In this document: positions 16,184 to 24,498 of the stretch, one piece after another | Numbering within the stretch: position 1 is the first letter of the stretch | How the letters are laid out: each line of letters starts with the position of its first letter | NCBI GenBank assembly: GCA_046351415.1 | Contig: JAXLYO010000002.1 | Coordinates: forward strand, 789,123 to 853,122 | DNA from: JABFRG01 sp046351415 | GTDB taxonomy: Bacteria; Myxococcota_A; Polyangia; Polyangiales; Polyangiaceae | Length of the DNA stretch: 64,000 nucleotides | Direction of reading: 5' to 3' | Notes under the pieces: generated by a model | The model's database searches: none | What the model saw: the letters and a program-made list of their open reading frames with translations, nothing else | What the model was told of the DNA's origin: nothing | Position numbers and translations under genes: made by a program

Positions 16184-17016
16184 TCACTTCGAGGTGCTGA
16201 CGGCGTGTTCTGCGCAGTCGAGCGGCACCGGACGTCCCTTCGGCGCGAGATCATAGAGGTACTCGCGATGCACTTCGCCTTCGGCGGTCGGTGGCGCGTT
16301 GTGCTTCATGAGGGCAAACGCCCCATCGTCGCGCACGCGGAGGTTCGTCTCTTAGTATCTCCCCTCCGCCTTCGGCGCGTACAGGCTCGCCATCCGGAAC
16401 GGCTGTGGTGGCGCGCTCCGAAATCGAACACCACCCCGCTCGCCCGAAGGAACGACATACGTCCCTGCCGTTCCTCGCGCCCACGCGAAGGCCGCCGCAG
16501 CTGTGCGGTGGATCGCCCCTGGGTACTAGCCCGTCGGAAGCGAGCGCGCAGCATCGACGATCGCGGAAGATGTGACGAGCGGGCGGTGCGAGCCGCTTTC
16601 GAGGTCGCCGACGAAGAGCGCGCCATCCACTGCGTAAGCGACGACGCGGTTGCGCGCGTCCGCGCAGAGCACACGGCGCGAGTCCGAGTCCTTTCCTAGG
16701 AGAGACGCCTCCTCGAAACGGCCATCTTGCCAAACATAGAGGGCGCGCCGCTTCCGGTCGGTCGCCATGACGCGCGCGCCGTCTTCGGAGGCACCGAGCA
16801 GCGTGAGGTCGGTCGTAGGTGCAGCACCGGGGAGCTCGCGATAGAAGCGCGAAGGGCCGCTGCCTCCGAGCCTCCTTCGGTGGAGCCGTGAGGGTTCATG
16901 GGCGACCTCGCGGCGTCGCACGACGTCATCGCGACGAGAAGCGCAACCGCGAGCACGAGCTTTCCCAAGTGTCGAGCTCTCAGACCACCTCGTCTCACAT
17001 GAACAGCACTCTGCAT
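16184..17016 (-). pseudogene. Decayed lipoprotein gene (one frameshift, two in-frame stops)
   Basis: It begins as a lipoprotein: ATG 17016, basic N-terminus, LVLAVALLVAMTSC lipobox. Near 16850-16870 the protein-like reading switches frame and continues as FYRELPGAAPTTDLTLLGA, then beta-propeller-like strands (VMATDRKRRALYVWQDG, VVAYAVDGALFVGDLESG). It meets a TAG at 16526-16528, resumes (AFAWARGTAGTYVVPSGE), meets a TAA at 16352-16354, resumes again (LRVRDDGAFALMKHNAPP) and ends at TGA 16184-16186. All parts after the shift share one frame. The intact product would have been about 275 residues. Confidence 0.7.
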
Positions 17017-17152
17017 CGCTTCGGCTCATCGTTCGTAAGGGGAGGAAGTGTGACCGCGAGCGTTGACGAAGCTTGGCTTTGGCGCGTAGATTTCCCGCCC
17101 GGCGCAGGCGCGAACTCGAGCGCTTGCAGTCTTTGCTCCGAGGAGGATTCCA

Positions 17153-17965
17153 GTGAAGAAGACGTTCGGTTGGATGATGCTCACGACAGCAATGCTCGCG
17201 AGCACGGCGTGCGGGCACACGGACGAAGAGATGGAGGCCAAGCAACGCGAGATCGACAAGATCTCCGCCGAGCTGAAAGCCGCCAAGACGCAGCTCGCCC
17301 AAGATCAGAGCCGCTACACGGAAGCTCAGGCCGAGCTCGATCGTATGCGCGATCAGCTGAAGGCCGCCGGAGCCGGAGAAGCCAAGCTCCAGCAGGCGCT
17401 CTCTGAGTACCGCGCACGTGCAGAGCAACTCGCCATCATCGAGGGCCGCTTCAAGGAGCTCCGAAGCAAGCTCGAGAAGCTCAGCAAGATCGGCCTCAAG
17501 GTCGTCGTGCGCAACAATCGCATGGTCATTCAGTTGCCCGGTGACATCCTCTTCGACTCGGGCAAAGACGAGCTTCGTGAGCAGGGCAAAGAAGCTCTCT
17601 CGCAGGTCGCCGAAATCGTCCGCAACGACAAGGACCTGAACAGCCGCAACTTCCAGGTCGCAGGCCACACGGACAACGCCAAATACGGCGGCGGACCCTT
17701 CCACGACAACTGGGGTCTTTCGCTCGCCCGCGCGCGCCAAGTTCTCCTTTACCTCATCTCTCCGGCGACCCCGGACAAGAAGGGCAAAGTGAATGGCGGC
17801 GGCCTCAATGCGAAGCACTGGGCCGCGTCGGGCTACGGCGAGACGGACCCCATCGCGGGCACCGTCGAGAGCCAGGCCAAGGACGACATGCAGAAGAATC
17901 GTCGCGTCGAGCTCATCGTGCAGCCGAACGTCGAAGAAATGCTGAACCTCAACAACATCAAGTAA
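17153..17965 (+). CDS. OmpA/Pal-type lipoprotein with coiled coil
   Basis: 270 residues: lipobox LASTAC, a long coiled coil (about 23-105, many Glu/Lys/Gln heptads), and an OmpA C-terminal domain (about 118-262) with ILFDSGKDEL, VAGHTDN, NWGLSLARARQVL, GYGETDPI and NRRVELIV. The Asp and Arg that bind diaminopimelate in peptidoglycan are present. It should tether the envelope to the wall. GTG start at 17153 with AGGAGG six bases upstream. The phosphatase gene follows after 3 bases. Confidence 0.9.
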   Translation: MKKTFGWMMLTTAMLASTACGHTDEEMEAKQREIDKISAELKAAKTQLAQDQSRYTEAQAELDRMRDQLKAAGAGEAKLQQALSEYRARAEQLAIIEGRFKELRSKLEKLSKIGLKVVVRNNRMVIQLPGDILFDSGKDELREQGKEALSQVAEIVRNDKDLNSRNFQVAGHTDNAKYGGGPFHDNWGLSLARARQVLLYLISPATPDKKGKVNGGGLNAKHWAASGYGETDPIAGTVESQAKDDMQKNRRVELIVQPNVEEMLNLNNIK

Positions 17966-17968
17966 GCG

Positions 17969-18922
17969 ATGCCCACGACCGCCCCCATGCGAGCGGCCGC
18001 CATCGACATCGGGACGAACTCCGTATTGCTCCTCGTCGCAGAACGAGATGCAAACGGAGTTCTTTCCGTTTTGGAGGAGCGCGCCACGGTCACTCGCCTC
18101 GGTGAGGGGGTCGATCGAACGCGCGAGCTCCGCAAGGAGGCCATCGAACGGACGATCGGTTGCCTTCGCACGTACGCAGAGCGGGTCCGCGCACTCGGAG
18201 TGACGGAACTCGCCATGGTGGGCACGAGCGCCATGCGCGACGCGACGAACGGACCCGCGTTCCGTGAGGACATTGCGTTTCTGTTCGGTGTTCCCGTGCG
18301 CACACTCTCCGGCGCAGAAGAGGCCGAGCTCACGTTTCGAGGCGCACTCTCAGGGCTCACCGTTCCTCGCGAAGACGCCACGGTGTTCGACATCGGCGGC
18401 GGCAGTACGGAGGTCGTGACCGATCGCGCTGCGGATGGCGAGAGCTATGCGCACAGCTTCGACATCGGAAGCGTGAGGCTACACGAGCGCCACCTTCGGA
18501 CCGATCCGCCGACCCTCCCCGAGATCGATGCACTCCGCGCCGATGCGAAGTCGATCTTGGCGCCTCTCGCCGATGCGAAGAACGCACGCAGCGCACATGT
18601 CGTAGGCGTCGCGGGTACCGTCACGACGCTCGCCGCCGTCCATGGATCGATCGCACCTTACGACGGTGCCAAAGTGCACGGCTACGAGCTCAATCGAGGC
18701 GAAGTCGAACGCGTGGCCAAGCGCCTCGCCGGCATGCCTCTATCGGAGCGGCAGGTCGTGCCGGGACTCGATCCGAAGCGCGCGGACGTCATCGTCGCAG
18801 GGGCCTACGTGACCCTCGCCGTCATGGATGCTCTCGCTGCGGAGCGCATCATCGTGTCAGACCGCGGCGTTCGCTGGGGACTCATCGAAACGCTCCTGCC
18901 CCCTGCGCGCCCCGCTACTTGA
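17969..18922 (+). CDS. Exopolyphosphatase / pppGpp phosphatase family (Ppx/GppA)
   Basis: 317 residues in the ASKHA fold: AAIDIGTNSVLLLVAE phosphate-1 loop near the N-terminus, TSAMRDA, VFDIGGGSTEV phosphate-2 loop, and GVAGTVTTLAAV. It is the short N-terminal type lacking the C-terminal HD-like domain. Activity is on polyphosphate or (p)ppGpp; sequence does not tell which. Co-transcribed with the OmpA lipoprotein. Its last 8 bases overlap the convergent gene. Confidence 0.9.
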   Translation: MPTTAPMRAAAIDIGTNSVLLLVAERDANGVLSVLEERATVTRLGEGVDRTRELRKEAIERTIGCLRTYAERVRALGVTELAMVGTSAMRDATNGPAFREDIAFLFGVPVRTLSGAEEAELTFRGALSGLTVPREDATVFDIGGGSTEVVTDRAADGESYAHSFDIGSVRLHERHLRTDPPTLPEIDALRADAKSILAPLADAKNARSAHVVGVAGTVTTLAAVHGSIAPYDGAKVHGYELNRGEVERVAKRLAGMPLSERQVVPGLDPKRADVIVAGAYVTLAVMDALAAERIIVSDRGVRWGLIETLLPPARPAT

Positions 18923-19691
18923 AGAGCCCGCCGAAGGCACCGATGAACAAGACCGCGAGCGTCGCGGGCACGAGATCGATCGAGAGCACCATGTACACAC
19001 TCGTGTCGTTCCTCGGTGAAAAGCCGTGGTGCGTGAAGACCTCCACGCCGGCGCCGTGATAGAGCGTCCCCCGAAGCCCCGCACGAAAGCCGGGAACGCC
19101 ATTCGTATCGATGGTCGGGCCGCCACGGAGGGAGAGCGCCCACGGCCCCGAGACGCCGAGGCCCGCGGTCAGCGTGAGTTCGCCACGATCGACGAGCGGC
19201 GCGAAGGTGTAGCCCGCGTGGAGCGCCAAGATCGAGGCAATCTTCGTGCTGCTGTCCCGCGTCGCCAATCGAACGAGACCGACACTGAAGCCAAACGTCG
19301 CGCCCCCGCGCGCCGCCGGCGCAACGATGGCACCCGCCCCCGGTTCGATGAGGAGCGACGGCCAAGGCGTCACACTGACTTTGTCCCCATGCTTCGCGTC
19401 GTCATCGTCCTCGTCGTCGTTCGATACCTTGGCGGCAGGCGGCGGGGGAGGAGCGGCCGCAGGGGCGGCGGGGGCAGCCACGGGTGTGGCAGGCACGGGC
19501 TCTGAAACGGAACGGTTCGACGACGGAGCGGAAGACGGCGGAGGCGGCAGCGGCGGAGGCGTCCCCGTGGTGGCGGGTGCTTGCGCCGGAAGAGCGGAGG
19601 GCGGGGTCGGGCCATCCGCGCGAGCATGCAGTGCAAACAGCAGCGTGAAGAGCACCCCGCCCGCTTGGGAAAGTGCGCCGAGGGCCTTCAC
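18915..19691 (-). CDS. Exported protein, proline-rich N-terminus and beta-barrel-like C-terminus
   Basis: 258 residues: signal peptide (to about ALHARA), a Pro/Ala-rich region (25-90), an acidic DDEDDDD patch, then about 140 residues of alternating strands with Gly/aromatic turns (SLLIEPGAGAIV, GLGVSGPWALSLRGG, YHGAGVEVFTHHG), as in small outer-membrane barrels. It is last in a four-gene operon; its ATG overlaps the NosL-like gene's stop. Function unknown. Confidence 0.75.
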   Translation of the reverse strand: MKALGALSQAGGVLFTLLFALHARADGPTPPSALPAQAPATTGTPPPLPPPPSSAPSSNRSVSEPVPATPVAAPAAPAAAPPPPPAAKVSNDDEDDDDAKHGDKVSVTPWPSLLIEPGAGAIVAPAARGGATFGFSVGLVRLATRDSSTKIASILALHAGYTFAPLVDRGELTLTAGLGVSGPWALSLRGGPTIDTNGVPGFRAGLRGTLYHGAGVEVFTHHGFSPRNDTSVYMVLSIDLVPATLAVLFIGAFGGLFK

Positions 19692-20131
19692 GGAACTCCG
19701 TTCAAGACGGCTTCGCTGATGTCGCCGAGTTTCAGGGTCTTGTCCCCACCGTGATCGTGCACGAACTTGTCGGCTTGCGCCGGGGCGACGGGCACGAGGT
19801 CCTTGCCCATCGGCCCGAGCACGTCGCTTCCTACGACGAACACGACGTTCTCACCGTCGGTCCAGGTTCGCGAGTAGTATTCCTGCACGCGGACGGTCGT
19901 TCGAACCTTTCGCGTCGCACGCTTCTTGAGCGCACATTTCACGGTATCAAAGGAGGTCTTGCCCCCCGTATCCGGCATGAGCAGCTCGGTGCGAAATGCG
20001 CTTTCGGGCACGATCAGCATGCCGCACCGATCGCATCGCGCAGCCTCGTTCTTCTTGCAGGCACCGGAGGCCGCCATGGCCAGAAAGAAGAGGGCGACGG
20101 AAACGGAACGAGCGATCGACGTCAATGCCAC
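19688..20131 (-). CDS. NosL-like copper-site lipoprotein
   Basis: 147 residues. Signal peptide and lipobox MAASGAC, then CDRCGMLIVPES, the CxxCGM motif of NosL, and TVKCALKK. NosL is an outer-membrane Cu(I)-binding lipoprotein that serves copper-site assembly in nitrous oxide reductase. Homologues also occur without nosZ, as here. GTG start at 20131 with GGAGGA eight bases upstream; it overlaps the upstream gene's stop by 10 bases. Neighbours are an ABC ATPase and a membrane protein, echoing the NosDFYL export arrangement. Confidence 0.8.
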   Translation of the reverse strand: MALTSIARSVSVALFFLAMAASGACKKNEAARCDRCGMLIVPESAFRTELLMPDTGGKTSFDTVKCALKKRATRKVRTTVRVQEYYSRTWTDGENVVFVVGSDVLGPMGKDLVPVAPAQADKFVHDHGGDKTLKLGDISEAVLNGVP

Positions 20132-21147
20132 AAAGAGAGTCCTCCGGTGACCCAAGCGTACCTGACCGTGGGCCAAAGCGACGTAAGAAGCGCAATCGCC
20201 CAGGCAATCGATTCCCCCCGAAACAGTCTTCTTGCGAGGCCGAGCGCTTCCGTCGGCGAATCACTTCGTTTGGAGAGCGCCGTCGAAAGCCATGCACCCA
20301 TGGACCATACGAAGGCGAAGTAGAGTGAACCGAAGAGCGGGTAACCGATGCCGTAGACGTCTGCTTTGAGGAGGCAGAAGGGACAGACGTGGGTAGGCGT
20401 CTCGAAGACGTGGGGCGCAACTTCCAGCACCGCATAGCCGACCGAGATGGGTAGTGCGACGAGCGAAACGACGCCCGCGGCGGCAGCATTCTTCGCGCCA
20501 GGCCTTCGCCATGCAACGACGGCAAGCGCAAGCGCGAGCACCATGAGCACGGGTGGTCCAAAGGAAAGCAGATTGCGCGAGCCCGACGCCGCGAGCGGTT
20601 CCGTTGCTGCTGCGCCGCCCGCATCGAGTTCCACCGAACAGCACGATGCGATGACGGTGAGGTCCAATTTGCGCGCGAACTGGAATGCCAGAGCCGCGTC
20701 GAGCACCGATAGCGGCGCGAGCCCAATCATGAGCCAGGACATCGCGCGCACGAACTGCGTCCGCTTCTGCGTCGCATCGAAGGACATGAGCTGCGCCGCG
20801 ACGCCGGACACGAGGGCGAGCCCCGACGAAACGAAGAGCGACGGAAAGCCCCACGCATTCGACGCGAAGACACCGTAGCCGCACATCGCTCCACGAATTT
20901 GCGGTGCGAGCTTCTCTGCCGAGAGAACTGCCACCACGACACCCACGACCTGGAGCAGCAGCGCAATCCGGAGCAGCGTCGTGGAAAGCAGAAGCTGTCG
21001 TTCGAGCGCCAATTGCCCTTCGGTCGCGGCATGCAAGTCGTAGTGGCGAAGCACCTTCACTGCCGGGATCAGCGCGCGGAGGAAGAGCACGGCCGTCACG
21101 AAGGCCGCCACCAGACGAAGCAAGATCCAGGGTTCGAAGAGGTTCAC
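20122..21147 (-). CDS. Polytopic membrane protein with CPFC motif, partner of ABC ATPase
   Basis: 341 residues, about eight membrane helices. Notable Cys motifs are GAMCGYG, ASCCSVEL and THVCPFCLLKADVYGIGYPL near the end. It could be the permease partner of the ABC ATPase or a redox/metal-handling membrane protein. It does not resemble the FtsX or NosY families closely. GTG at 21147 overlaps the ATPase stop by 4 bases, so the two are translationally coupled. Confidence 0.75.
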   Translation of the reverse strand: MNLFEPWILLRLVAAFVTAVLFLRALIPAVKVLRHYDLHAATEGQLALERQLLLSTTLLRIALLLQVVGVVVAVLSAEKLAPQIRGAMCGYGVFASNAWGFPSLFVSSGLALVSGVAAQLMSFDATQKRTQFVRAMSWLMIGLAPLSVLDAALAFQFARKLDLTVIASCCSVELDAGGAAATEPLAASGSRNLLSFGPPVLMVLALALAVVAWRRPGAKNAAAAGVVSLVALPISVGYAVLEVAPHVFETPTHVCPFCLLKADVYGIGYPLFGSLYFAFVWSMGAWLSTALSKRSDSPTEALGLARRLFRGESIAWAIALLTSLWPTVRYAWVTGGLSLWH

Positions 21148-21809
21148 GATGCGAGCTTTCCGGAGGCGAGCGTGAGCGTGAGCGACGCATGAGGAAGCAC
21201 GCGATCGTCGTGAGATGCCACGAGGACCCCCTTGCCTTCTTTCGCGAGCGACGCGAGCTCTGCGAGGAGGAGATCCGCGTTCTCGACATCGAGGTGCGCG
21301 GTCGGCTCGTCGAGCAGCAGCAGAGACGGCGAATGGACGAGCGCACGTGCAAGCGCCGCACGCTGTCGCTCGCCTCCCGAAAGGCGGGAGGCCGGAGCTT
21401 CGGCGTGGCTCCCGATACCGAATCGATCGAGCAGCTTGCGCGCATGGACGCGATCGCCAGCGCGAACTCCCACGGGCACGATCGGAAGAAGCACGTTTTC
21501 GAGGACCGTCAGGCGATCGATGAGCTGGAGATCCTGAAACATGTAGCCAACTTCCCGGCGGCGTAGCTCGGCGCGCGCGCGATCTCGTAGACGCGACGTG
21601 GCTTCCCCCCGCACGAGGACTTCGCCCGACGTTGGGGACGCGAGCCCTCCAGCGAGCGAAAGGAGCGTCGTCTTCCCAGCACCGCTCGGACCGCGAAGAA
21701 CGGCAAACGTGCCTTCGGGGAGAACGAACGACACACCATCGAGTACCGTTCGCCGCGCCCTTCCGTCGGGGACGCGCTTCACCACTTCGCGAAATTCGAG
21801 GACCGACAA
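21144..21809 (-). CDS. ABC transporter ATP-binding protein
   Basis: About 221 residues of the LolD/MacB-like class: Walker A GPSGAGKTT, Q-loop YMFQDLQLIDRLTVLENV, signature LSGGERQR, Walker B LLLLDEPTAHLD, and H-loop ASHDDR. It powers a transporter whose membrane part is probably the coupled downstream gene. The start is uncertain: TTG at 21809 gives the usual lead into the first strand, and GTG at 21902 is a longer alternative with AGGA about 12 bases upstream. Divergent from the LNPQPLPP lipoproteins. Confidence 0.85.
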   Translation of the reverse strand: MSVLEFREVVKRVPDGRARRTVLDGVSFVLPEGTFAVLRGPSGAGKTTLLSLAGGLASPTSGEVLVRGEATSRLRDRARAELRRREVGYMFQDLQLIDRLTVLENVLLPIVPVGVRAGDRVHARKLLDRFGIGSHAEAPASRLSGGERQRAALARALVHSPSLLLLDEPTAHLDVENADLLLAELASLAKEGKGVLVASHDDRVLPHASLTLTLASGKLAS

Positions 21810-21987
21810 CGGCCCGGAGTCTAGCGTCGCTGCACCAAGACGGCCATGTGTCAGATTGTGCCGTTTGGAAGCGGGATCCGGACCTGGCGCAGCCCTCGTC
21901 ACACTGAACGCAATCCTGAGCGTCGCCCAAGCTGTTGAAATGACACGGGATGACGCCGTGGCACGAGATGTGTTAGAGTTAGACCGG

Positions 21988-22236
21988 ATGCTTGGGTCGA
22001 AATCACGCCTGTACTGGATTTTCGTTGGGGGGGTTGCCCTCGCGACGGCGTGCAGTCTCAACCCGCAGCCCCTTCCTCCGAGTGACGACGATCGAGGAGG
22101 CGCGAGTTCGTCCACGAGCGGCGGCGCATCGGTGGGCGATGCAGACGGTAGTCAGAATGCCGCGGACGGCGGCGACGGCGGCGATGGAGGAGTCGGCGAG
22201 GGGGGTGACGCTTCGCTCGATGGAGGTACGGACTGA
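21988..22236 (+). CDS. Small lipoprotein with LNPQPLPP motif (copy 1)
   Basis: 82 residues: signal peptide, lipobox ATAC, then SLNPQPLPPSDDD directly after the cysteine, and a tail of Gly/Asp/Ser/Ala repeats. The mature part has no folded domain in view. ATG 21988. The next gene begins at the last base of its stop and shares the same post-lipobox word, so the two are tandem duplicates that have diverged. Confidence 0.72.
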   Translation: MLGSKSRLYWIFVGGVALATACSLNPQPLPPSDDDRGGASSSTSGGASVGDADGSQNAADGGDGGDGGVGEGGDASLDGGTD

Positions 22237-22541
22237 TGCCCGACCACAAAGCGAAGGTCGCGCTCGGTTGCCTCTTCGGCGCGATGATGTCCGTCGGGGC
22301 CGCCGCCTGCATCTTGAATCCGCAACCACTTCCGCCCGAGGCCGCATCGTCCGAGGACGATCCGACGAAACGAACCGACGCGGCCACGGGGACCCCGCCT
22401 TTCAGCAGCGACGCTTCGGTCCCCAGAGACGGGTCCGCCTCGATCGATGCGAGCGACTCGCCAGACGCGAGCGATGCATCCCTCGAAGCCGGCGACGCTT
22501 CTTTCGACGCCAGCGACGCGGGCGACGCGAAAGCCGACTGA
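22236..22541 (+). CDS. Small lipoprotein with LNPQPLPP motif (copy 2)
   Basis: 101 residues: lipobox GAAAC, ILNPQPLPPEA after the cysteine, then Asp/Ala/Ser repeats (DASDSPDASDAS). Start overlaps the upstream stop by one base (TGATG). It differs from copy 1 outside the signal and motif. Probably a surface or periplasmic spacer lipoprotein. Confidence 0.72.
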   Translation: MPDHKAKVALGCLFGAMMSVGAAACILNPQPLPPEAASSEDDPTKRTDAATGTPPFSSDASVPRDGSASIDASDSPDASDASLEAGDASFDASDAGDAKAD

Positions 22542-22559
22542 TACGACGAGAAGGCGGGC

Positions 22560-23171
22560 TTACGCGCGTGCCTTCGAGTATTCGTCGAGCATCGTCGCGG
22601 TCACTTGTGCGACGAGGCCATCAGCCACCCGCAGGCGACGCGACAGGTCGCGCGCGATGTTGAGCACGAGCATCGCGTAGGCTTTCACATCGGTGCGATA
22701 CAACAAGTCGAGCTCCTCTGCGGAAATGCGCAGGAGCTTGGTTGGCGCAAGGGCCCGCAACGTGGCGGAACGGGGTTGCAGGTCGATGACGGACATTTCG
22801 CCAAAGCAATCGCTCGGTCCGAGAATGGCGACGCGCGTGTCGCGTCCGCGACGGCTTCGCTTCAGCACCTCGAGCTCACCCGAGAGGAGGACGTACATCT
22901 CGCGACCCGGTTCCCCTTCGCGGAACGCGACTTCGCCGATCGCGAGCTTCACGAACTGGCAATTGTCGACGAAGAATGCGCGCGCGTCGTCCGAGAGACC
23001 GCCGAACACGCCGATCTCCGCGAGACGCTCCTTCAATCCCTCGGCGCCCGCGCTCGGAAAGAGCGAAGGGCCCGCAGCACCCGTCGTGGGAATCTGCCGC
23101 GACTTCAGAGAGCCCGAGCGAAGCGTCTCTTCCTGGCTCGGCTTGGTCCGCTTGCCTTCATTCTCGCTCAC
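22560..23171 (-). CDS. Cyclic-nucleotide-binding-domain protein without DNA-binding domain
   Basis: 203 residues. Disordered basic N-terminus (1-45), then a cNMP-binding beta-roll: LSDDARAFFVDNCQFVKLAIGEVAFREGEPGREMYVLLSGELEV, and the phosphate-binding-cassette region FGEMSVIDLQPRSATLRAL. A C-terminal helical part (LARDLSRRLRVADGLVAQ) replaces the Crp/Fnr HTH, so this is a sensor or effector module rather than a transcription factor. GTG at 23171 overlaps the acetyltransferase stop by 4 bases. Confidence 0.85.
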   Translation of the reverse strand: MSENEGKRTKPSQEETLRSGSLKSRQIPTTGAAGPSLFPSAGAEGLKERLAEIGVFGGLSDDARAFFVDNCQFVKLAIGEVAFREGEPGREMYVLLSGELEVLKRSRRGRDTRVAILGPSDCFGEMSVIDLQPRSATLRALAPTKLLRISAEELDLLYRTDVKAYAMLVLNIARDLSRRLRVADGLVAQVTATMLDEYSKARA

Positions 23172-23674
23172 GATTGCACCTCCCCGCCACCGGGCCCGCT
23201 CTGCGCGGAGCCTTCGTTCGGCGGAACCAAACTTTGACCGAGACTCTTCGTGAAGACGACGCGTTTGCGGCCGGGGCCCGCGTAGTCCTCCACTTCTTGG
23301 GCCAAAAACCCGAGCGCCAAGTGAAAGCGCAGAGAACCTTCGTTGCCAGCCGTGGTGATCGCCTTGAGACGTTCGCACTGTTGTGCGCGGCACACTTCCG
23401 TGAAGCGCTCGTAGAGAAGCCTTCCGACGCCGCGCCTTCGATAGTCCGGATCGATTCCGACGAGCTGGACGTAGCCCGAGGGCACGGGCCGCGGAACGAT
23501 GAAACCGAGGAGAAAGCCTACGATTTCGCCTTTGTCTTCCACGACGAGGGCGTTTTCGCCGAGCTCATGGAAAAAAACCGGTTCAGCGAACGTGCCAGGC
23601 GCCCCGCCCCACCAACGATCGATGACTCCGACGATGGCGTCGAAGTCCGTTTTCGTCATTGCCCGCGTTTCCAT
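23168..23674 (-). CDS. GNAT-family N-acetyltransferase
   Basis: About 168 residues. GNAT core: TKTDFDAIVGVIDRWW, GEIVGFLLGF, VQLVGIDPDYRRRGVGRLL (acetyl-CoA loop RRRGVG), and EGSLRFHLALGF. The substrate could be a protein lysine or a small amine. The start chosen is ATG 23674; an ATG at 23701 adds nine residues and cannot be excluded. Translationally coupled to a cyclic-nucleotide-binding protein, which suggests cAMP-linked control of acetylation by a two-protein unit instead of the fused form known in mycobacteria. Confidence 0.82.
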   Translation of the reverse strand: METRAMTKTDFDAIVGVIDRWWGGAPGTFAEPVFFHELGENALVVEDKGEIVGFLLGFIVPRPVPSGYVQLVGIDPDYRRRGVGRLLYERFTEVCRAQQCERLKAITTAGNEGSLRFHLALGFLAQEVEDYAGPGRKRVVFTKSLGQSLVPPNEGSAQSGPGGGEVQS

Positions 23675-23766
23675 GCGAAGGTCACACCTTTCCACAAACA
23701 TCCCAAACTTCCAAGTCCCGCGCCGGGTTCCTTGACGTGCGTCCGTTTGCCGGGCATTGCCCGAGC

Positions 23767-24498
23767 ATGGTTTCGAAGGCCCCGAGTCCCTCCCCCATCC
23801 TGATCGCCCCGTCGATCCTCTCCGCAGACTTCGCGAAACTCGGCGAAGAGATCGCCGCAGTGACGGAGGCGGGCGCGCACTGGATTCACGTCGACGTCAT
23901 GGACGGTCATTTCGTTCCGAACATCACGATCGGCCCACCCGTCGTGAAAAGTTTGCGCAAAACCACGAAGCTTCCGCTCGACGTCCATCTGATGATCGAG
24001 AACGCCGATGCCTATGTCGAGGCCTTCGCGACCGCCGGCGCGGACTACATCACGGTGCATGCGGAAGCCTGCACGCACCTCCATCGCACGCTCCAACTCA
24101 TTCGCAGCTTCGGAAAAAAGGCGGGGGTTTCTCTCAACCCGCATACTCCGGAGGCGGTGCTGGAGTACGTCGCTGACAGCGTCGATCTCGTCCTCGTCAT
24201 GAGCGTCAATCCCGGCTTCGGGGGCCAAGCCTTCATCCCCGCGGTGCTGCCGAAGATCTCGAGCGCGCGCCAATGGATCCGCAAATCGGGGCGTGACATC
24301 CGCCTCGAAGTCGACGGAGGAATCGCGGAAGGCACTGCCGAGCAGGCCGTTGCAGCGGGTGCGGACGTGCTGGTCGCGGGCAACGCGATCTTCGGCGTTC
24401 CCGCCGGTACGCCACCGGAAGCACTCACGCGAGCCTACGGTGCTAACCTCGAACGCGTACTCGCGTCTGCGCTTCGCGGACTCGGAAAGGACGCATGA
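23767..24498 (+). CDS. rpe: Ribulose-phosphate 3-epimerase
   Basis: 243 residues, full-length TIM barrel. It interconverts ribulose 5-phosphate and xylulose 5-phosphate in the pentose phosphate pathway. Motifs: APSILSADFAKLGEE, WIHVDVMDGHFVPNITIG, PLDVHLMIENAD, VNPGFGGQAFI, LEVDGGI and GADVLVAGNAIF. The catalytic Asp and metal His residues are in place. Start ATG 23767, divergent from the acetyltransferase gene. Confidence 0.95.
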   Translation: MVSKAPSPSPILIAPSILSADFAKLGEEIAAVTEAGAHWIHVDVMDGHFVPNITIGPPVVKSLRKTTKLPLDVHLMIENADAYVEAFATAGADYITVHAEACTHLHRTLQLIRSFGKKAGVSLNPHTPEAVLEYVADSVDLVLVMSVNPGFGGQAFIPAVLPKISSARQWIRKSGRDIRLEVDGGIAEGTAEQAVAAGADVLVAGNAIFGVPAGTPPEALTRAYGANLERVLASALRGLGKDA

